64,000 nt of DNA, from the NCBI GenBank assembly GCA_025457615.1, contig JALOTZ010000004.1:1-64000 (forward strand), in the 5' to 3' direction. The stretch comes from Verrucomicrobiota bacterium (lineage in GTDB: Bacteria > Verrucomicrobiota > Verrucomicrobiia > Limisphaerales > DSYF01). The position numbers and the translations under genes are program-made. The notes under the pieces were generated by a model. It ran no database searches. It saw nothing but the letters and a program-made list of their open reading frames with translations, and was not told the DNA's origin. Of the stretch, positions 54,288 through 62,946 are shown piece after piece (the stretch's first letter is position 1; the number at the start of each line of letters is the position of its first letter).

Positions 54288-54367
54288 GGGTGTCCTTCTC
54301 GCCCAGCACCGGCATCTTGCCCCTGGGAGGGAGGAAAGGCCAAGCGGGAATCCTGCGAGGGCGGTGC

Positions 54368-55315
54368 TTATTTCAGCCGATCCAAGGTGGCTTGCAGAAT
54401 CTGCCAATCGGCCTGGCCCTTGACCTTGGCGCGCGCCGAGTCGATGACTTCCCGCTCCTTCTCGTTCTTCGTCGGTTTGCTGACCTGGTAGAAGATGCCG
54501 AAATGACCCGGGAACGGTGCGTCCGCCAGCCGGTAAGCCGCGATTTCGTCGCGAACGTCGTGGCTGTCGGGCACCAGGTTGAACTCGCCGCCCTTGCGGG
54601 GGTTGGAGGCATCGAAGGCGCCCTCGTAGAACTCCACGCATTCGCTCAGGCACTCGACAAAGCTGAAACCCTCGTGGTCCATGGCCGCCTCCATCACGTC
54701 CAGGACGTGCTTCGGATTGCTGTGAGTGGTGCGGGCGACAAAGGTGGCCCCCGCCGCGATGGCCTGCTTCATGGGATTGATGGGATAGTCCACCGCGCCC
54801 CAAGGGTCGGTCTTGCTCTTGAACCCCAGCGGGGAGGTGGGGGAGGTCTGCTTCTTGGTCAACCCATACACCCAGTTGTCCATGACCACGTAGGTGAGGT
54901 TGATGTTCTTGCGGGCGGTGTGGTTGAAATGATTGCCGCCAATGGAGAATGCGTCGCCGTCGCCGCCAAACACAAACGGATGCAGGTCCGGCCGGGACAA
55001 GGAGATGCCGCTGGCCAGGGCCAGGGCGCGGCCGTGGATGTAATGCACGCCGTGTGCCTGCACGAAGTAGGGGAACCGGCTGGAGCAGCCGATGCCGGCC
55101 ACGGTGGTGATCTTCTCGTGGTGCAGTTTGCGCTTCTCGATCAGCTTGAAATAGAGCGCGAGGACGGAGAAATCACCGCAGCCAGGACACCAGGTGGGAT
55201 GGTCGCCTGCGATCTCCTTTTTGGTCAACGCCTTGCGTTCCGCCCCGCCGGGCGCCGGGGGTTGGACGGTTGTTGCAGTCTTGGTGCCTGAAATGTCCGG
55301 TGTCAAAACACTCAT
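54368..55315 (-). CDS. korB: 2-oxoacid:ferredoxin oxidoreductase, beta subunit
   Basis: This 315-residue TPP-binding subunit oxidatively decarboxylates 2-oxoglutarate or a related 2-oxo acid with ferredoxin. It has HPTWCPGCGDFSVLALYFKL, AGIGCSSRFPYFVQAHGVHY, the TPP motif VFGGDGDAFSIGGNHFNHTA and VVMDNWVYGLTKKQTSPTSP. The KorB type (2-oxoglutarate) is the best guess. Its ATG overlaps the korA stop as ATGA. Confidence 0.85.
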   Translation of the reverse strand: MSVLTPDISGTKTATTVQPPAPGGAERKALTKKEIAGDHPTWCPGCGDFSVLALYFKLIEKRKLHHEKITTVAGIGCSSRFPYFVQAHGVHYIHGRALALASGISLSRPDLHPFVFGGDGDAFSIGGNHFNHTARKNINLTYVVMDNWVYGLTKKQTSPTSPLGFKSKTDPWGAVDYPINPMKQAIAAGATFVARTTHSNPKHVLDVMEAAMDHEGFSFVECLSECVEFYEGAFDASNPRKGGEFNLVPDSHDVRDEIAAYRLADAPFPGHFGIFYQVSKPTKNEKEREVIDSARAKVKGQADWQILQATLDRLK

Positions 55316-57147
55316 AGTTTGCTTGCTCCCTTCCGGGTGGCCTCCAAGGCCTGCTTCACGCGCTCCAGAATTTCCTTCACCTTGAACGTGATGCCTTCAC
55401 ACTTGTTGATCCCGCGAATCCTCGGGTCGGCCAGTCGTGCGCGCAGAAGGGCCGCGAGTTGTCCATAACCTCCCAGACCCTCATCGTTCATCTCCACCAC
55501 AAGCACGTGGTTGAACCCGGAAAAGATCTGGTCGAGCCCCAGGGGCAGGGGATTGAGGTGACGAAGGTGCAGGGCGGACACGCTGTCGCCGGCGGCGCGG
55601 GAACGGTCCACGGCCTCGCGGATGGGACCTTCGGTCGAACCCCAGCCCACCAGCAGAACGTTGCCCTCCGGGGGGCCATACACTTTGGGTGTTGGGATGG
55701 TCTTGGCCAGGGATTGCAGCTTGCGTCGGCGCTTGGCGGTCATTTGCGCATGCACCTTGGGGGAGCCGCTCGGATGCCCCAGTTCGTCGTGCTCGAGTCC
55801 GGTGGCAATCGGATACTTCCCGCTCAGGACAGGCGTGCCGGGCACGACGCGTTTGACGCAGCCGTCCGGAGCCGAGAGGTCGTAGGGTTTGTAATCTGCC
55901 ACCGGCGACAAGTCCGGCGTAAGGTCCTGACAAAGGGCCTGCAGATCCGGTTCCGGGAACGCCTCGATACGTGTGGCGATGGCCTGATCACTCAGGATGA
56001 ACACCGGCACGTTGTACCGGTTGGCGATGTTCACGGCCTCGATGGCGGTGTAGAAGCAGTCCTCCACATTGCTCGGGGCCAGCACCACCCGCGGCGCGTC
56101 GCCGTGGCCGCCGAAGCAGGCGATGTTCAGGTCGGACTGCTCCACGTTGGTGGGCATGCCCGTGGAGGGTCCGCCACGCTGGATGTCCACGATGATCAAA
56201 GGGACTTCCGCCATCACCGCCCACCCGATGGCCTCGCTCTTGAGGGCGATGCCGGGTCCGCTGGAGCCAGTCACGGCCACACGGCCGCTGTAGCTGCCGC
56301 CGATGGCCATGGAGACGGAGGCGATCTCATCCTCGCACTGGATGAAGCTGCCGCCGTACTTGGGAAGTTCCTTGCGCAGGATTTCCATGATGTCCGACCA
56401 GGGGGTGATCGGGTAGCCGGCGCCGAAACGCACACCCGCGGCGATCAAGCCGTAGGCCAGCGCCTCGTTGCCGTTCATCACCACCTGCGCCCGGTCCCGT
56501 TTCAGGCTCTCGTTGAAGCTGAAGGTCTCCATCAGGGCGCCCAGCGAGAAACTGTAACCGGCGTGGAAGGCGGTGATCGCGTTCTGCACCACGCTGGGGT
56601 TCTTGCCGCCAAACCGTTCGCTCACCAACTTCTCCAGCTTGGGCACGTCCAGATCAAACATCCGGGCGATCAAACCCAGCGCAAAGATGTTCTTGCCCTT
56701 GTCCCGCGCCGTGCCGCCGATGGCTTCAACGGTCAGCGAAGAAATGGGGATGGAGACGTGGCGATACTTGCCCTCCCACTCCGGCCGGGGTTTCACGTGG
56801 TCGGCGTCCAGCATGACGATGCCCCCCGGCCGCAGTGCATTAATGTGGTTCTCGTAGGAATCCTGGTAAAACGCCAGCAGGACATCCGCCTCGTCCCCGG
56901 CGCTCAGGACTTCGCCGGAGCCGATCCGCAGTTGAAAGATCGAGGGTCCACCGGAGATGGTGGAAGGGATGGTCATGAAGGTCATGACCTCCTGCTCGCT
57001 GCGCCCGGCCAGGCGGGCGAGAAAGCCGCCAATGGCCTGAATCCCGTCCTGTGAATTGCCGGCAATCCGAATGACTGCCTCGTTAACTTTTGCTGTGCCT
57101 CTGCCCCCAGGCTCCGTTGCCGCGGGGATGGCTGCCGAATCACTCAT
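55312..57147 (-). CDS. korA: 2-oxoacid:acceptor oxidoreductase, fused gamma-alpha subunit
   Basis: In this 611-residue protein a gamma domain (about 20-195: VIRIAGNSQDGIQAIGGFLA, FMTIPSTISGGPSIFQLRIG) is fused to the alpha (pyrimidine-binding) domain, which begins MNGNEALAYGLIAAGVRFGA and GYPITPWSDIMEILRKELPK. The gamma-alpha fusion is common for this family. With korB it forms a low-potential electron-generating step. The ATG at 57147 has a GAGG 6 nt upstream; an in-frame ATG at 57186 is also possible. Confidence 0.88.
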   Translation of the reverse strand: MSDSAAIPAATEPGGRGTAKVNEAVIRIAGNSQDGIQAIGGFLARLAGRSEQEVMTFMTIPSTISGGPSIFQLRIGSGEVLSAGDEADVLLAFYQDSYENHINALRPGGIVMLDADHVKPRPEWEGKYRHVSIPISSLTVEAIGGTARDKGKNIFALGLIARMFDLDVPKLEKLVSERFGGKNPSVVQNAITAFHAGYSFSLGALMETFSFNESLKRDRAQVVMNGNEALAYGLIAAGVRFGAGYPITPWSDIMEILRKELPKYGGSFIQCEDEIASVSMAIGGSYSGRVAVTGSSGPGIALKSEAIGWAVMAEVPLIIVDIQRGGPSTGMPTNVEQSDLNIACFGGHGDAPRVVLAPSNVEDCFYTAIEAVNIANRYNVPVFILSDQAIATRIEAFPEPDLQALCQDLTPDLSPVADYKPYDLSAPDGCVKRVVPGTPVLSGKYPIATGLEHDELGHPSGSPKVHAQMTAKRRRKLQSLAKTIPTPKVYGPPEGNVLLVGWGSTEGPIREAVDRSRAAGDSVSALHLRHLNPLPLGLDQIFSGFNHVLVVEMNDEGLGGYGQLAALLRARLADPRIRGINKCEGITFKVKEILERVKQALEATRKGASKL

Positions 57148-57225
57148 GCAAGACCTCAAATTGTCCAGTGCTAATCCACGTGCCATGGGGCCTTACCTTT
57201 GGGGTGCCGCCCCGGTTGTCAGGGG

Positions 57226-57253
57226 ACACTATCATTCGGCAGGGACCTGTCAA
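57226..57253 (-). promoter_or_regulatory. Candidate promoter of korA-korB
   Basis: On the minus strand a perfect TTGACA (57253-57248) precedes an A/T step that includes GATAGTGT (about 57233-57226). The spacing is 14-16 nt, shorter than ideal, so this is tentative. It is located about 80 bp before the korA start. Confidence 0.35.
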
Positions 57254-57383
57254 ACGCGAAACCAGATTCCTATCCAATTGGAAATGAGGCGCTTAGATTT
57301 GAGCGGCTTAAGCCTTGGTCTAGGCCAATAAGAGGCAATGATTCAAGGCATCACCGGCCAGCTTTGGCCGGAGGTCGGGGCGG

Positions 57384-58169
57384 TCAAGGCCGGATGGACG
57401 TCAGGCACCATTGCAGGGCTTCGAACACTCCTTCGCCCAGGCTCAGACGGCTGATGTAGCCGTCCTGGTCACGGACGGCTTCCTGGACGGCGGAAACCGC
57501 GTTGGCGGGCGCGGCCAGCCAAGCCGCGCGCTGTCGTTGCAACATGGGCAGGTCGTTGTAGTGGTCTCCCACGGCGAAAGTTTCCTGGGCTGGAACCCCA
57601 AGCATCTCACAGATTTCAGACAGCGCGGTGCCCTTGTTGTAGGAGGTGTGGCTGAAGCGCATATAGACGTCGTTGCGCACCACCGCCAGACAGGGGATCT
57701 GACTGGCGAAGGATTCAAGGAACTCGTGGATCCGGTCGGCGTCTTCGGGCGATTCCGCAATCAGGCAGAACGGCGAAAAGGCATCTTCATAAACCGTCGC
57801 CTTGTGGGTGTTGGTGATCCAAGTGATCAAGCCGGGCAGCTCCAGCCGCACCTGGCGGAAAAGATGGTTGTGTTCGGTCTGGCAGGACTCGTTCCAGTGG
57901 CGCAGGCTGCGATAGGAGGAGCCGTTGTGCACGTAGATTTCGCGCTCCACCAACACGAGGTAATCGGGCTGGATGGTGATGTGCGACCGGCCCAAAGCCT
58001 CCATCAGGCTGGACAAGTCCCGGCCGGTATTGATGATCCACTTGACGCCTTGGGATTGCAGTTGGGCGATTTGTTCGACAAGGCACGGCGGGATGGGGTG
58101 GTGTTCAAACTCGGCGAACACGGTCCCATCGAAATCTGTGCAAACAACCTGGATAGGGACTCTATTCAT
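57384..58169 (-). CDS. HAD-family (Cof-type, IIB) phosphatase
   Basis: This 261-residue HAD hydrolase, probably a sugar phosphatase, has motif I VCTDFDGTVFAE, motif II IINTGRDLSSLMEALG, the Lys motif SYNKGTALSEICEMLG and motif III AVGDHYNDLPMLQRQR. A long IIB cap lies between motifs II and the Lys. The ATG at 58169 fits the family start. The substrate is unknown. Confidence 0.88.
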   Translation of the reverse strand: MNRVPIQVVCTDFDGTVFAEFEHHPIPPCLVEQIAQLQSQGVKWIINTGRDLSSLMEALGRSHITIQPDYLVLVEREIYVHNGSSYRSLRHWNESCQTEHNHLFRQVRLELPGLITWITNTHKATVYEDAFSPFCLIAESPEDADRIHEFLESFASQIPCLAVVRNDVYMRFSHTSYNKGTALSEICEMLGVPAQETFAVGDHYNDLPMLQRQRAAWLAAPANAVSAVQEAVRDQDGYISRLSLGEGVFEALQWCLTSIRP

Positions 58170-58391
58170 GGGCCAATGCCGCCGCCGGGAGGTTCCCGGG
58201 GGTTGCAGCACGCTGTTAGTCTGCCCCCAGCACGGTCTTGCGTCAAAGGGAACGTGGGGGTAGCGTCGATTGAGCGGTTCTGGAGGGAGTCTTTCGCGCC
58301 GTCCGCGGGGCTGCGCGTGGTGGGGGCCTCGCACAGAGGTTCGGGCTTGTCGGGAGGGAAGCGGCTTCCAGAAGCGGCCCACGGTGCCGGC

Positions 58392-58835
58392 ATGGATTTC
58401 CAAGCACAGTACGATGATGCGATGTTCGAGTTCAGCCGTGGCCATTACGACGCGGCCATCGCGGGGCTCCGGTCCATCCTGGCAGAGGAACCGTCGCATT
58501 TTGACGCCCAGCTTTCTCTGGGCATGGCGCTCTACCGGCAGGGCGACTACGCGGCTGCCATCGCCGAGGGGCACAAGGCCCAGGCGATGCGCCCCCGGGA
58601 TCAGTTGGTGCACACCAACCTGTCCCTCTTCTACCTGAAGGCCGGCGACAAGGCGACGGCTGAACATCACGGGTTGCAGGCCCGCATTGCCGGCTGGCGG
58701 GAGGATCCCGAGGCCAAAAGCCAGACCACGGGCGACCCGGATCTGCAACTGGCAAGACCGAAGCCTCCACCAAGCGAGTTCCCGGATCGGCCTTGGAAAA
58801 GGAAACCCAAGCTCGGCGGTTCATCCGCCTCCTGA
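58392..58835 (+). CDS. Tetratricopeptide repeat protein
   Basis: This 147-residue protein has about three TPR-like helix pairs: AMFEFSRGHYDAAIAGLRSI, SLGMALYRQGDYAAAIAEGH and NLSLFYLKAGDKATAEHHGL. A charged, Pro-rich tail follows (RPKPPPSEFPDRPWKRKPKL). It has no signal peptide. It probably mediates protein-protein contacts. It lies 8 bp before a small coiled-coil gene, so they are likely co-transcribed. Confidence 0.8.
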   Translation: MDFQAQYDDAMFEFSRGHYDAAIAGLRSILAEEPSHFDAQLSLGMALYRQGDYAAAIAEGHKAQAMRPRDQLVHTNLSLFYLKAGDKATAEHHGLQARIAGWREDPEAKSQTTGDPDLQLARPKPPPSEFPDRPWKRKPKLGGSSAS

Positions 58836-58843
58836 CTCGACTT

Positions 58844-59128
58844 ATGAAAAGCGCCTACGAATTGGCCATGGAACGACTGGACAAGCAGTCGCCCACGGTG
58901 AAGCTCACGCCGGAACAGAAAGCGCAGATTGCCGAACTGGAGTCGCGATATGCCGCCCGTCAGGCCGAGCGGGAGATCGGACTGAAAGCCGAAATCACGA
59001 AGGCCATCCAGGCTGGTGACCTGGTCGAGGTCGGGAACCTCGAACAACAGCTCGCCGCCGAGAAGCGGAAGCTTCAGGTGGAACTCGAGGAAAGGAAGGA
59101 ACAAGTCCGCAACGGCTCGCGTGTTTAG
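58844..59128 (+). CDS. Small coiled-coil protein
   Basis: This 94-residue, highly charged helical protein contains MKSAYELAMERLDKQSPTVK, LTPEQKAQIAELESRYAARQ and AEKRKLQVELEERKEQVRNG. The heptad pattern suggests a coiled coil. It is of a type found in verrucomicrobia and planctomycetes next to TPR genes, but the function is unknown. The ATG at 58844 is chosen from its typical start MKSAYELAMERL. Confidence 0.65.
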   Translation: MKSAYELAMERLDKQSPTVKLTPEQKAQIAELESRYAARQAEREIGLKAEITKAIQAGDLVEVGNLEQQLAAEKRKLQVELEERKEQVRNGSRV

Positions 59129-59139
59129 GTGCGCGCCAC

Positions 59140-59307
59140 ATGTCCGACACCCCTTCCATGGTCAGCGTGACCGCGCCGCTCAGCCCGGCGATCTATTACC
59201 GGGAGCAGTACGGACCGGACTATCGGGTGATGGATCCGGGGGTGGCTCCGGCTGGCCGAGGGGTTGTGCGTTACTTCAGCCCGCGCCGGAGCAGGTCGAA
59301 GTGGTAG
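59140..59307 (+). CDS. Small ORF, possible truncated gene
   Basis: This 55-codon frame encodes MSDTPSMVSVTAPLSPAIYY then REQYGPDYRVMDPGVAPAGR. The composition is protein-like, but the frame ends in a basic tail (YFSPRRSRSKW) after running into the end of the convergent Nudix gene (37-bp overlap). No family is recognised. It could be a short real gene or a 5' fragment of a lost gene. Confidence 0.35.
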   Translation: MSDTPSMVSVTAPLSPAIYYREQYGPDYRVMDPGVAPAGRGVVRYFSPRRSRSKW

Positions 59308-59828
59308 AGGGCGACCACGACCAGCGAATGCTTGATCCTGCTGGACGCGACCAACCCGGGCAGATCTGCGACAGGAACCAAGCGGGTGACCAACTCCTCG
59401 GTCTGATCCCAGTCGTGGGGGTGCTTGAGTTCGCAGCGCTCGAAGTAGGCGGTGTAGCAGGTGTTGCTTTGGATGGCCGGGTTGGGCCAGATCTCGCCGA
59501 TCAGCCGGCCAGACTGCCCCTCGTAGCCGGTCTCCTCGCGCAATTCCCGTGCGCCTGCCTCGATGGGAGAGGCATCGCCTGGATCCATCATCCCCCCCGG
59601 GACCTCCAGCTCGACCGTGTCCGAGCCATGGCGAAACTGTTCCACCATGACCAACCGGTCATCCGGCGTCAGGGCGATGACGTTCACCCAGGCGGCTGAG
59701 TCGATGACAAAGAAATCATGCTCGGCTTGGGTGCGCGGCGAGAGTTTGCGGTCACTGCGGATGGTGAAGATGCGGAAATCACCCACCCGCTTCGACCCGA
59801 GCTTCTTCCAGGGGCGAGGCATGCTCAA
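59271..59828 (-). CDS. Nudix hydrolase (ADP-ribose pyrophosphatase-like)
   Basis: This 185-residue Nudix protein has the box GGMMDPGDASPIEAGARELR followed by EETGY, near-canonical (Asp replaces the first Glu and there is one extra residue). The REL-x-EETG core is intact. The N-terminus (VGDFRIFTIRSDRKLSPRTQ) and VVMVEQFRHG-like strand (RLVMVEQFRHGSDTVELEVP) match the ADPRase branch. It is downstream of the cyclophilin gene on the same strand. Confidence 0.85.
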   Translation of the reverse strand: MSMPRPWKKLGSKRVGDFRIFTIRSDRKLSPRTQAEHDFFVIDSAAWVNVIALTPDDRLVMVEQFRHGSDTVELEVPGGMMDPGDASPIEAGARELREETGYEGQSGRLIGEIWPNPAIQSNTCYTAYFERCELKHPHDWDQTEELVTRLVPVADLPGLVASSRIKHSLVVVALYHFDLLRRGLK

Positions 59829-59885
59829 AGTGTCTCGGTCGTGCCCGCCCAGAATTGTTCCAACATGGGAATGAGCCGGCGCGCG

Positions 59886-60524
59886 TTACTGGACCGAGTC
59901 CTTGGGAACGATCTTGATGCTGTCGATGCTTTGCCGGGCATTCGGCACATCGCGCGGTCCGGTGGTCGTGGTGGCAATCTTCTCCAACACCTCGTCGCCC
60001 TTGATCAGCTTGCCAAATGCCGTGTACTGCCGGTCGAGGAAGGTCGGGTTGCCGTGGCAGATGAAGAACTGGCTGCCGGCGGAATCTGGATCCTGGGATC
60101 GCGCCATCGAGAGCACGCCGCGCGTGTGGGAACGGTCATTGAACTCGGCCTTGACCTTGTATCCGGGGTCACCCGTGCCCCAGCGGGCCTGGTTGGCCTC
60201 GTCCTTGGTGAGCGGGTCGCCGCCCTGGATCATGAAATCCTTGATCACGCGATGGAAGCAGGTGCCATCGTAAAAACCCTGCCGGGCCAGCTTCTTGAAG
60301 TTCTCGACGGTCTTGGGGGCGACGTCCGGCCAGAATTCCACGACCATGGTGCCGGCGCTGGTCTTGATCACTGCGACTTCCTGGGTATCCACCTTCTGCT
60401 CTTCCTTTCTTTGTTCGGTTGGGGGTTTGGCCTGCTTCGGAGCGGCTTCAGCCGGATCCGCTCCCATCATCGCGACGGGGCTTAGCAGGAACGCGGTCAG
60501 AATGGTTGCGGTAAAGCTCTTCAT
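59886..60524 (-). CDS. Exported cyclophilin-type peptidyl-prolyl isomerase
   Basis: This 212-residue protein has a signal peptide (FTATILTAFLLSPVAMMGA, about 3-22), a charged Pro/Lys/Glu linker (about 25-45) and a cyclophilin domain: FWPDVAPKTVENFKKLARQG, FHRVIKDFMIQGGDP and SMARSQDPDSAGSQFFICHG, with the catalytic Arg in FHRVI. It assists folding in the periplasm. The ATG at 60524 starts the signal peptide. Confidence 0.92.
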   Translation of the reverse strand: MKSFTATILTAFLLSPVAMMGADPAEAAPKQAKPPTEQRKEEQKVDTQEVAVIKTSAGTMVVEFWPDVAPKTVENFKKLARQGFYDGTCFHRVIKDFMIQGGDPLTKDEANQARWGTGDPGYKVKAEFNDRSHTRGVLSMARSQDPDSAGSQFFICHGNPTFLDRQYTAFGKLIKGDEVLEKIATTTTGPRDVPNARQSIDSIKIVPKDSVQ

Positions 60525-60589
60525 AGGCGCGCAGACGCTCTCACAGGCCGTGGTCCAAGTCACGCGCGGAATTCGGCCGGGGATTCCTT

Positions 60590-61627
60590 CTAAAACTGCC
60601 TGAGGAAGCGGACGTCGTTTTCGTAGAACAGGCGGATGTCATTGATCCCGTAACGAATCATGGCGATGCGCTCGATGCCGAAACCGAAGGCCCAGCCGGT
60701 CCACACTTCCGGGTCGTAACCCACCGCCTCGAATACCGCCGGGTTGACCATGCCGCAGCCGGCGATCTCCAGCCAGTCCTTGCCCAGCTTCTTCACGAGG
60801 GCGTTGCTAAAATCGATCTCGAAGCTCGGCTCGGTGTAACTGAAGTAATGCGGGCGGAAGCGAATCAGGGTGTCCGGCCCCATCAACTCGCGGAAGACGA
60901 ACTCCACGGTGCCCTTGAGATCCCCGACCGTCACCCCTTGGTCCACGTAGAGGCCCTCCACTTGGTGGAACGTGGGGTTGTGGGTGGCATCGGCATTGTC
61001 CCGCCGGAACACGCGCCCGGGTACAATGATCCGGACCGGTGGCGGCTGCTTCTCCATCACCCGGATCTGGACCGAGGAGGTGTGTGTTCTCAGCACGAGA
61101 CCGCCCCCAGAGGGTCCCGGACCTCCAGCTTCGGGCCTGTGTCCCCGGACATAAAAGGTGTCCTGCGTGTCGCGCGCCGGATGGTCGGCGGGGGTGTTCA
61201 GCGCGTCGAAACAGTGATATTCGTCCTCGATCTCCGGTCCATCGGCCACCACGAACCCAATCTTTCGGAAGCTGCGCACGATGTCGTCGGTGACCTGCGT
61301 CAGCGGATGAGGCCGGCCCAGGGTGCGGCGGCGTCCCGGCAGCGTCCAGTCGATGGGTTCCTTGGGCAGGGCGGCCTGGAGTTCCAGTTGTTCGCGGCGT
61401 GTGGTGAGGGCGGATTCCAACTCGGCTTTGGCGGCATTGATGGTTTTGCCCGCGACGGGCTTCTCCTCCTTGGGCAGGCTGCCCAACTGCTTCATCAGGG
61501 CCGTGAACTTTCCGTGCGGCCCCACCCAGGCGCCCTTGGCTGCCTCCAGAGCTGCGAGGTCGGCGGACGCGTGCAACTCGGCCAGAGCCGATTGCTTCAA
61601 TGGTTCAATCTCGTCCAAGAGCGACAT
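60590..61627 (-). CDS. pheS: Phenylalanyl-tRNA synthetase alpha subunit
   Basis: This 345-residue catalytic subunit has an N-terminal coiled coil (about 1-85), class II motif 1 (HPLTQVTDDIVRSFRKIGFV), motif 2 (RIIVPGRVFRRDNADATHNP, then FHQVEGLYVD) and motif 3 (GWAFGFGIERIAMIRYGIND). A ~14-residue Gly/Pro-rich insertion (HRPEAGGPGPSGGG) lies between DTFYVRG and LVLRTHTSSVQIRVM. pheT does not follow; the next gene is a cyclophilin. Confidence 0.94.
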   Translation of the reverse strand: MSLLDEIEPLKQSALAELHASADLAALEAAKGAWVGPHGKFTALMKQLGSLPKEEKPVAGKTINAAKAELESALTTRREQLELQAALPKEPIDWTLPGRRRTLGRPHPLTQVTDDIVRSFRKIGFVVADGPEIEDEYHCFDALNTPADHPARDTQDTFYVRGHRPEAGGPGPSGGGLVLRTHTSSVQIRVMEKQPPPVRIIVPGRVFRRDNADATHNPTFHQVEGLYVDQGVTVGDLKGTVEFVFRELMGPDTLIRFRPHYFSYTEPSFEIDFSNALVKKLGKDWLEIAGCGMVNPAVFEAVGYDPEVWTGWAFGFGIERIAMIRYGINDIRLFYENDVRFLRQF

Positions 61628-61663
61628 GCAGTCAGAATTCAGGAGAGTGGACCGGGAATCCAG

Positions 61664-61703
61664 AAGGAAAAAGCAACGGGCGGTCCACGAGGGGACCGCC
61701 CGT
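61664..61703 (-). terminator. Terminator/attenuator between rplT and pheS
   Basis: On the minus strand ACGGGCGGTCC pairs perfectly with GGACCGCCCGT (11 bp, loop CCTCGT), followed by TGCTTTTTCC. It lies 27 bp after the rplT stop and 37 bp before pheS. It may stop rpmI-rplT transcription or work as an attenuator for pheS; no alternative antiterminator fold was worked out. Confidence 0.8.
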
Positions 61704-61729
61704 CCGGAACATTCAGGGTGGAAAGCCGT

Positions 61730-62104
61730 TCAAGCCTTCGCGGCGGCCTTCGACTTCAGCGCCTGCTGCGCGACCTTCACGATTTCGCCGAACGCGGGCG
61801 TGTCGGTGGCGGCGAGGTCAGCCAGCACCTTGCGGTCGAGTTCGACCTTGGCGGCTTTCAGGCCCTCGATAAAACGGCTGTAGGTGATGCCGGCGGCGCG
61901 GGCGGCGGCGTTGATACGAACCTGCCAGAGATAGCGGAAGGTGCGCTTCTTGTTGCGGCGATCCCGGTAGGCATATTGCTGGCCGTGATCCACGGCGTCC
62001 GAAGCGTAGCGGTAGAGTTTCGAGCGGCGCAGCCGGAAACCCTTGGCTGCTGTGATCATCCGCTTGCGGCGTTTGCGTGAGGCTGGTCCGTTGGTGACTC
62101 GCAT
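61730..62104 (-). CDS. rplT: 50S ribosomal protein L20
   Basis: This 124-residue ribosomal protein starts [20 protein letters not shown], followed by [20 protein letters not shown] and [40 protein letters not shown] is the family signature. L20 binds 23S rRNA early in assembly and can repress its own operon. It is 47 bp downstream of rpmI. Confidence 0.96.
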   Translation of the reverse strand: MRVTNGPASRKRRKRMITAAKGFRLRRSKLYRYASDAVDHGQQYAYRDRRNKKRTFRYLWQVRINAAARAAGITYSRFIEGLKAAKVELDRKVLADLAATDTPAFGEIVKVAQQALKSKAAAKA

Positions 62105-62151
62105 GGTCGGTCAGGGGTTGGTCAGTGAAAGGTCAGTGAAAGATTGCAGCG

Positions 62152-62367
62152 TCAGCCCCGATGGCTCCAGGGCATGGATTCCAGCACCCGATGGACATCG
62201 CTTTCGGCGAGGGTGGTGGTGCCGCGCAGGTTGCGGCGGCGCTTCGGACTGAGAGTTTGGTTCAGGTGCCGCTTGCCGGCGCAGGCGCGCAACACCTTGC
62301 CCTTGGCGGTGATCTTGAACCGCTTGGCCATCGATTTCTTGGTCTTGATACCTTTGGGACGTCGCAT
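62152..62367 (-). CDS. rpmI: 50S ribosomal protein L35
   Basis: This 71-residue basic protein contains GIKTKKSMAKRFKITAKGKV, LRACAGKRHLNQTLSPKRRR and NLRGTTTLAESDVHRVLESM. The length is slightly above the usual ~65. infC (IF3), the usual upstream partner, is not present. Confidence 0.93.
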   Translation of the reverse strand: MRRPKGIKTKKSMAKRFKITAKGKVLRACAGKRHLNQTLSPKRRRNLRGTTTLAESDVHRVLESMPWSHRG

Positions 62368-62661
62368 AGTGCAATCGCTTGAGGCGAAAGAGCGCACAAG
62401 ATAGGCAGGGTGCAGACAGCCGGGCAAGTGGTTTTTTGGGTCCAGGCGGTCCGCGGACCCCGCGAATCCGGAGCGATGGGCGCCCGTCACCGCGCGCCCC
62501 AGCAAGTCCCCGGGCGCCGCCTCGAGCCGGCAACAGAGGTCTCACGCAGAATCAACCCCGCGCCAGACCGCGTCTCCGGGACGCTGCGAGTATGGCGTCC
62601 GTCCCACAGCCGTTCCCAGGGAGCGGGGTCGGAGGGGGTCGTGGATGCGGCATCCGGTCCG
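62368..62661. other. Region upstream of rpmI
   Basis: This ~290-bp stretch has no supported gene. GGTCCGCGGACC (about 62448-62459) is a perfect palindrome. The rpmI promoter must lie here on the minus strand, but no clear -35/-10 is visible. Confidence 0.4.
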
Positions 62662-62931
62662 TCAGACGCTTTGCTCGGGGAACCGTTCGCGGATGCACTG
62701 GCGCACCTGCTGTTCCTGTTCCGGGCGGAGCAGGCGGCGTTGCACGCGGCGTTGCACGGCGTCCAGGAGCTCGATCCAGTCCTCGATCGGGGGTTGCTCG
62801 ATGGGTTCCCAGCGATCGAATCGCTGTTCGCGGGAGAAGAACCGGTATCGGCCACCCGTATGGAGGACCGTGATTTGCAGTCTCACCCCCTCGGGTGTCG
62901 TGCGTTTCCAACTGATTTCCGCCTTCGGCAT
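62662..62931 (-). CDS. Conserved hypothetical protein
   Basis: This 89-residue protein starts with a beta-like part (ISWKRTTPEGVRLQITVLHT, GGRYRFFSREQRFDRWEPIE) and ends in a charged helix (WIELLDAVQRRVQRRLLRPE, then a glutamine-rich end). It lies 15 bp downstream of ispF on the same strand. I do not recognise the family. Confidence 0.6.
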   Translation of the reverse strand: MPKAEISWKRTTPEGVRLQITVLHTGGRYRFFSREQRFDRWEPIEQPPIEDWIELLDAVQRRVQRRLLRPEQEQQVRQCIRERFPEQSV

Positions 62932-62946
62932 GCGCCAGCTCCGCGT

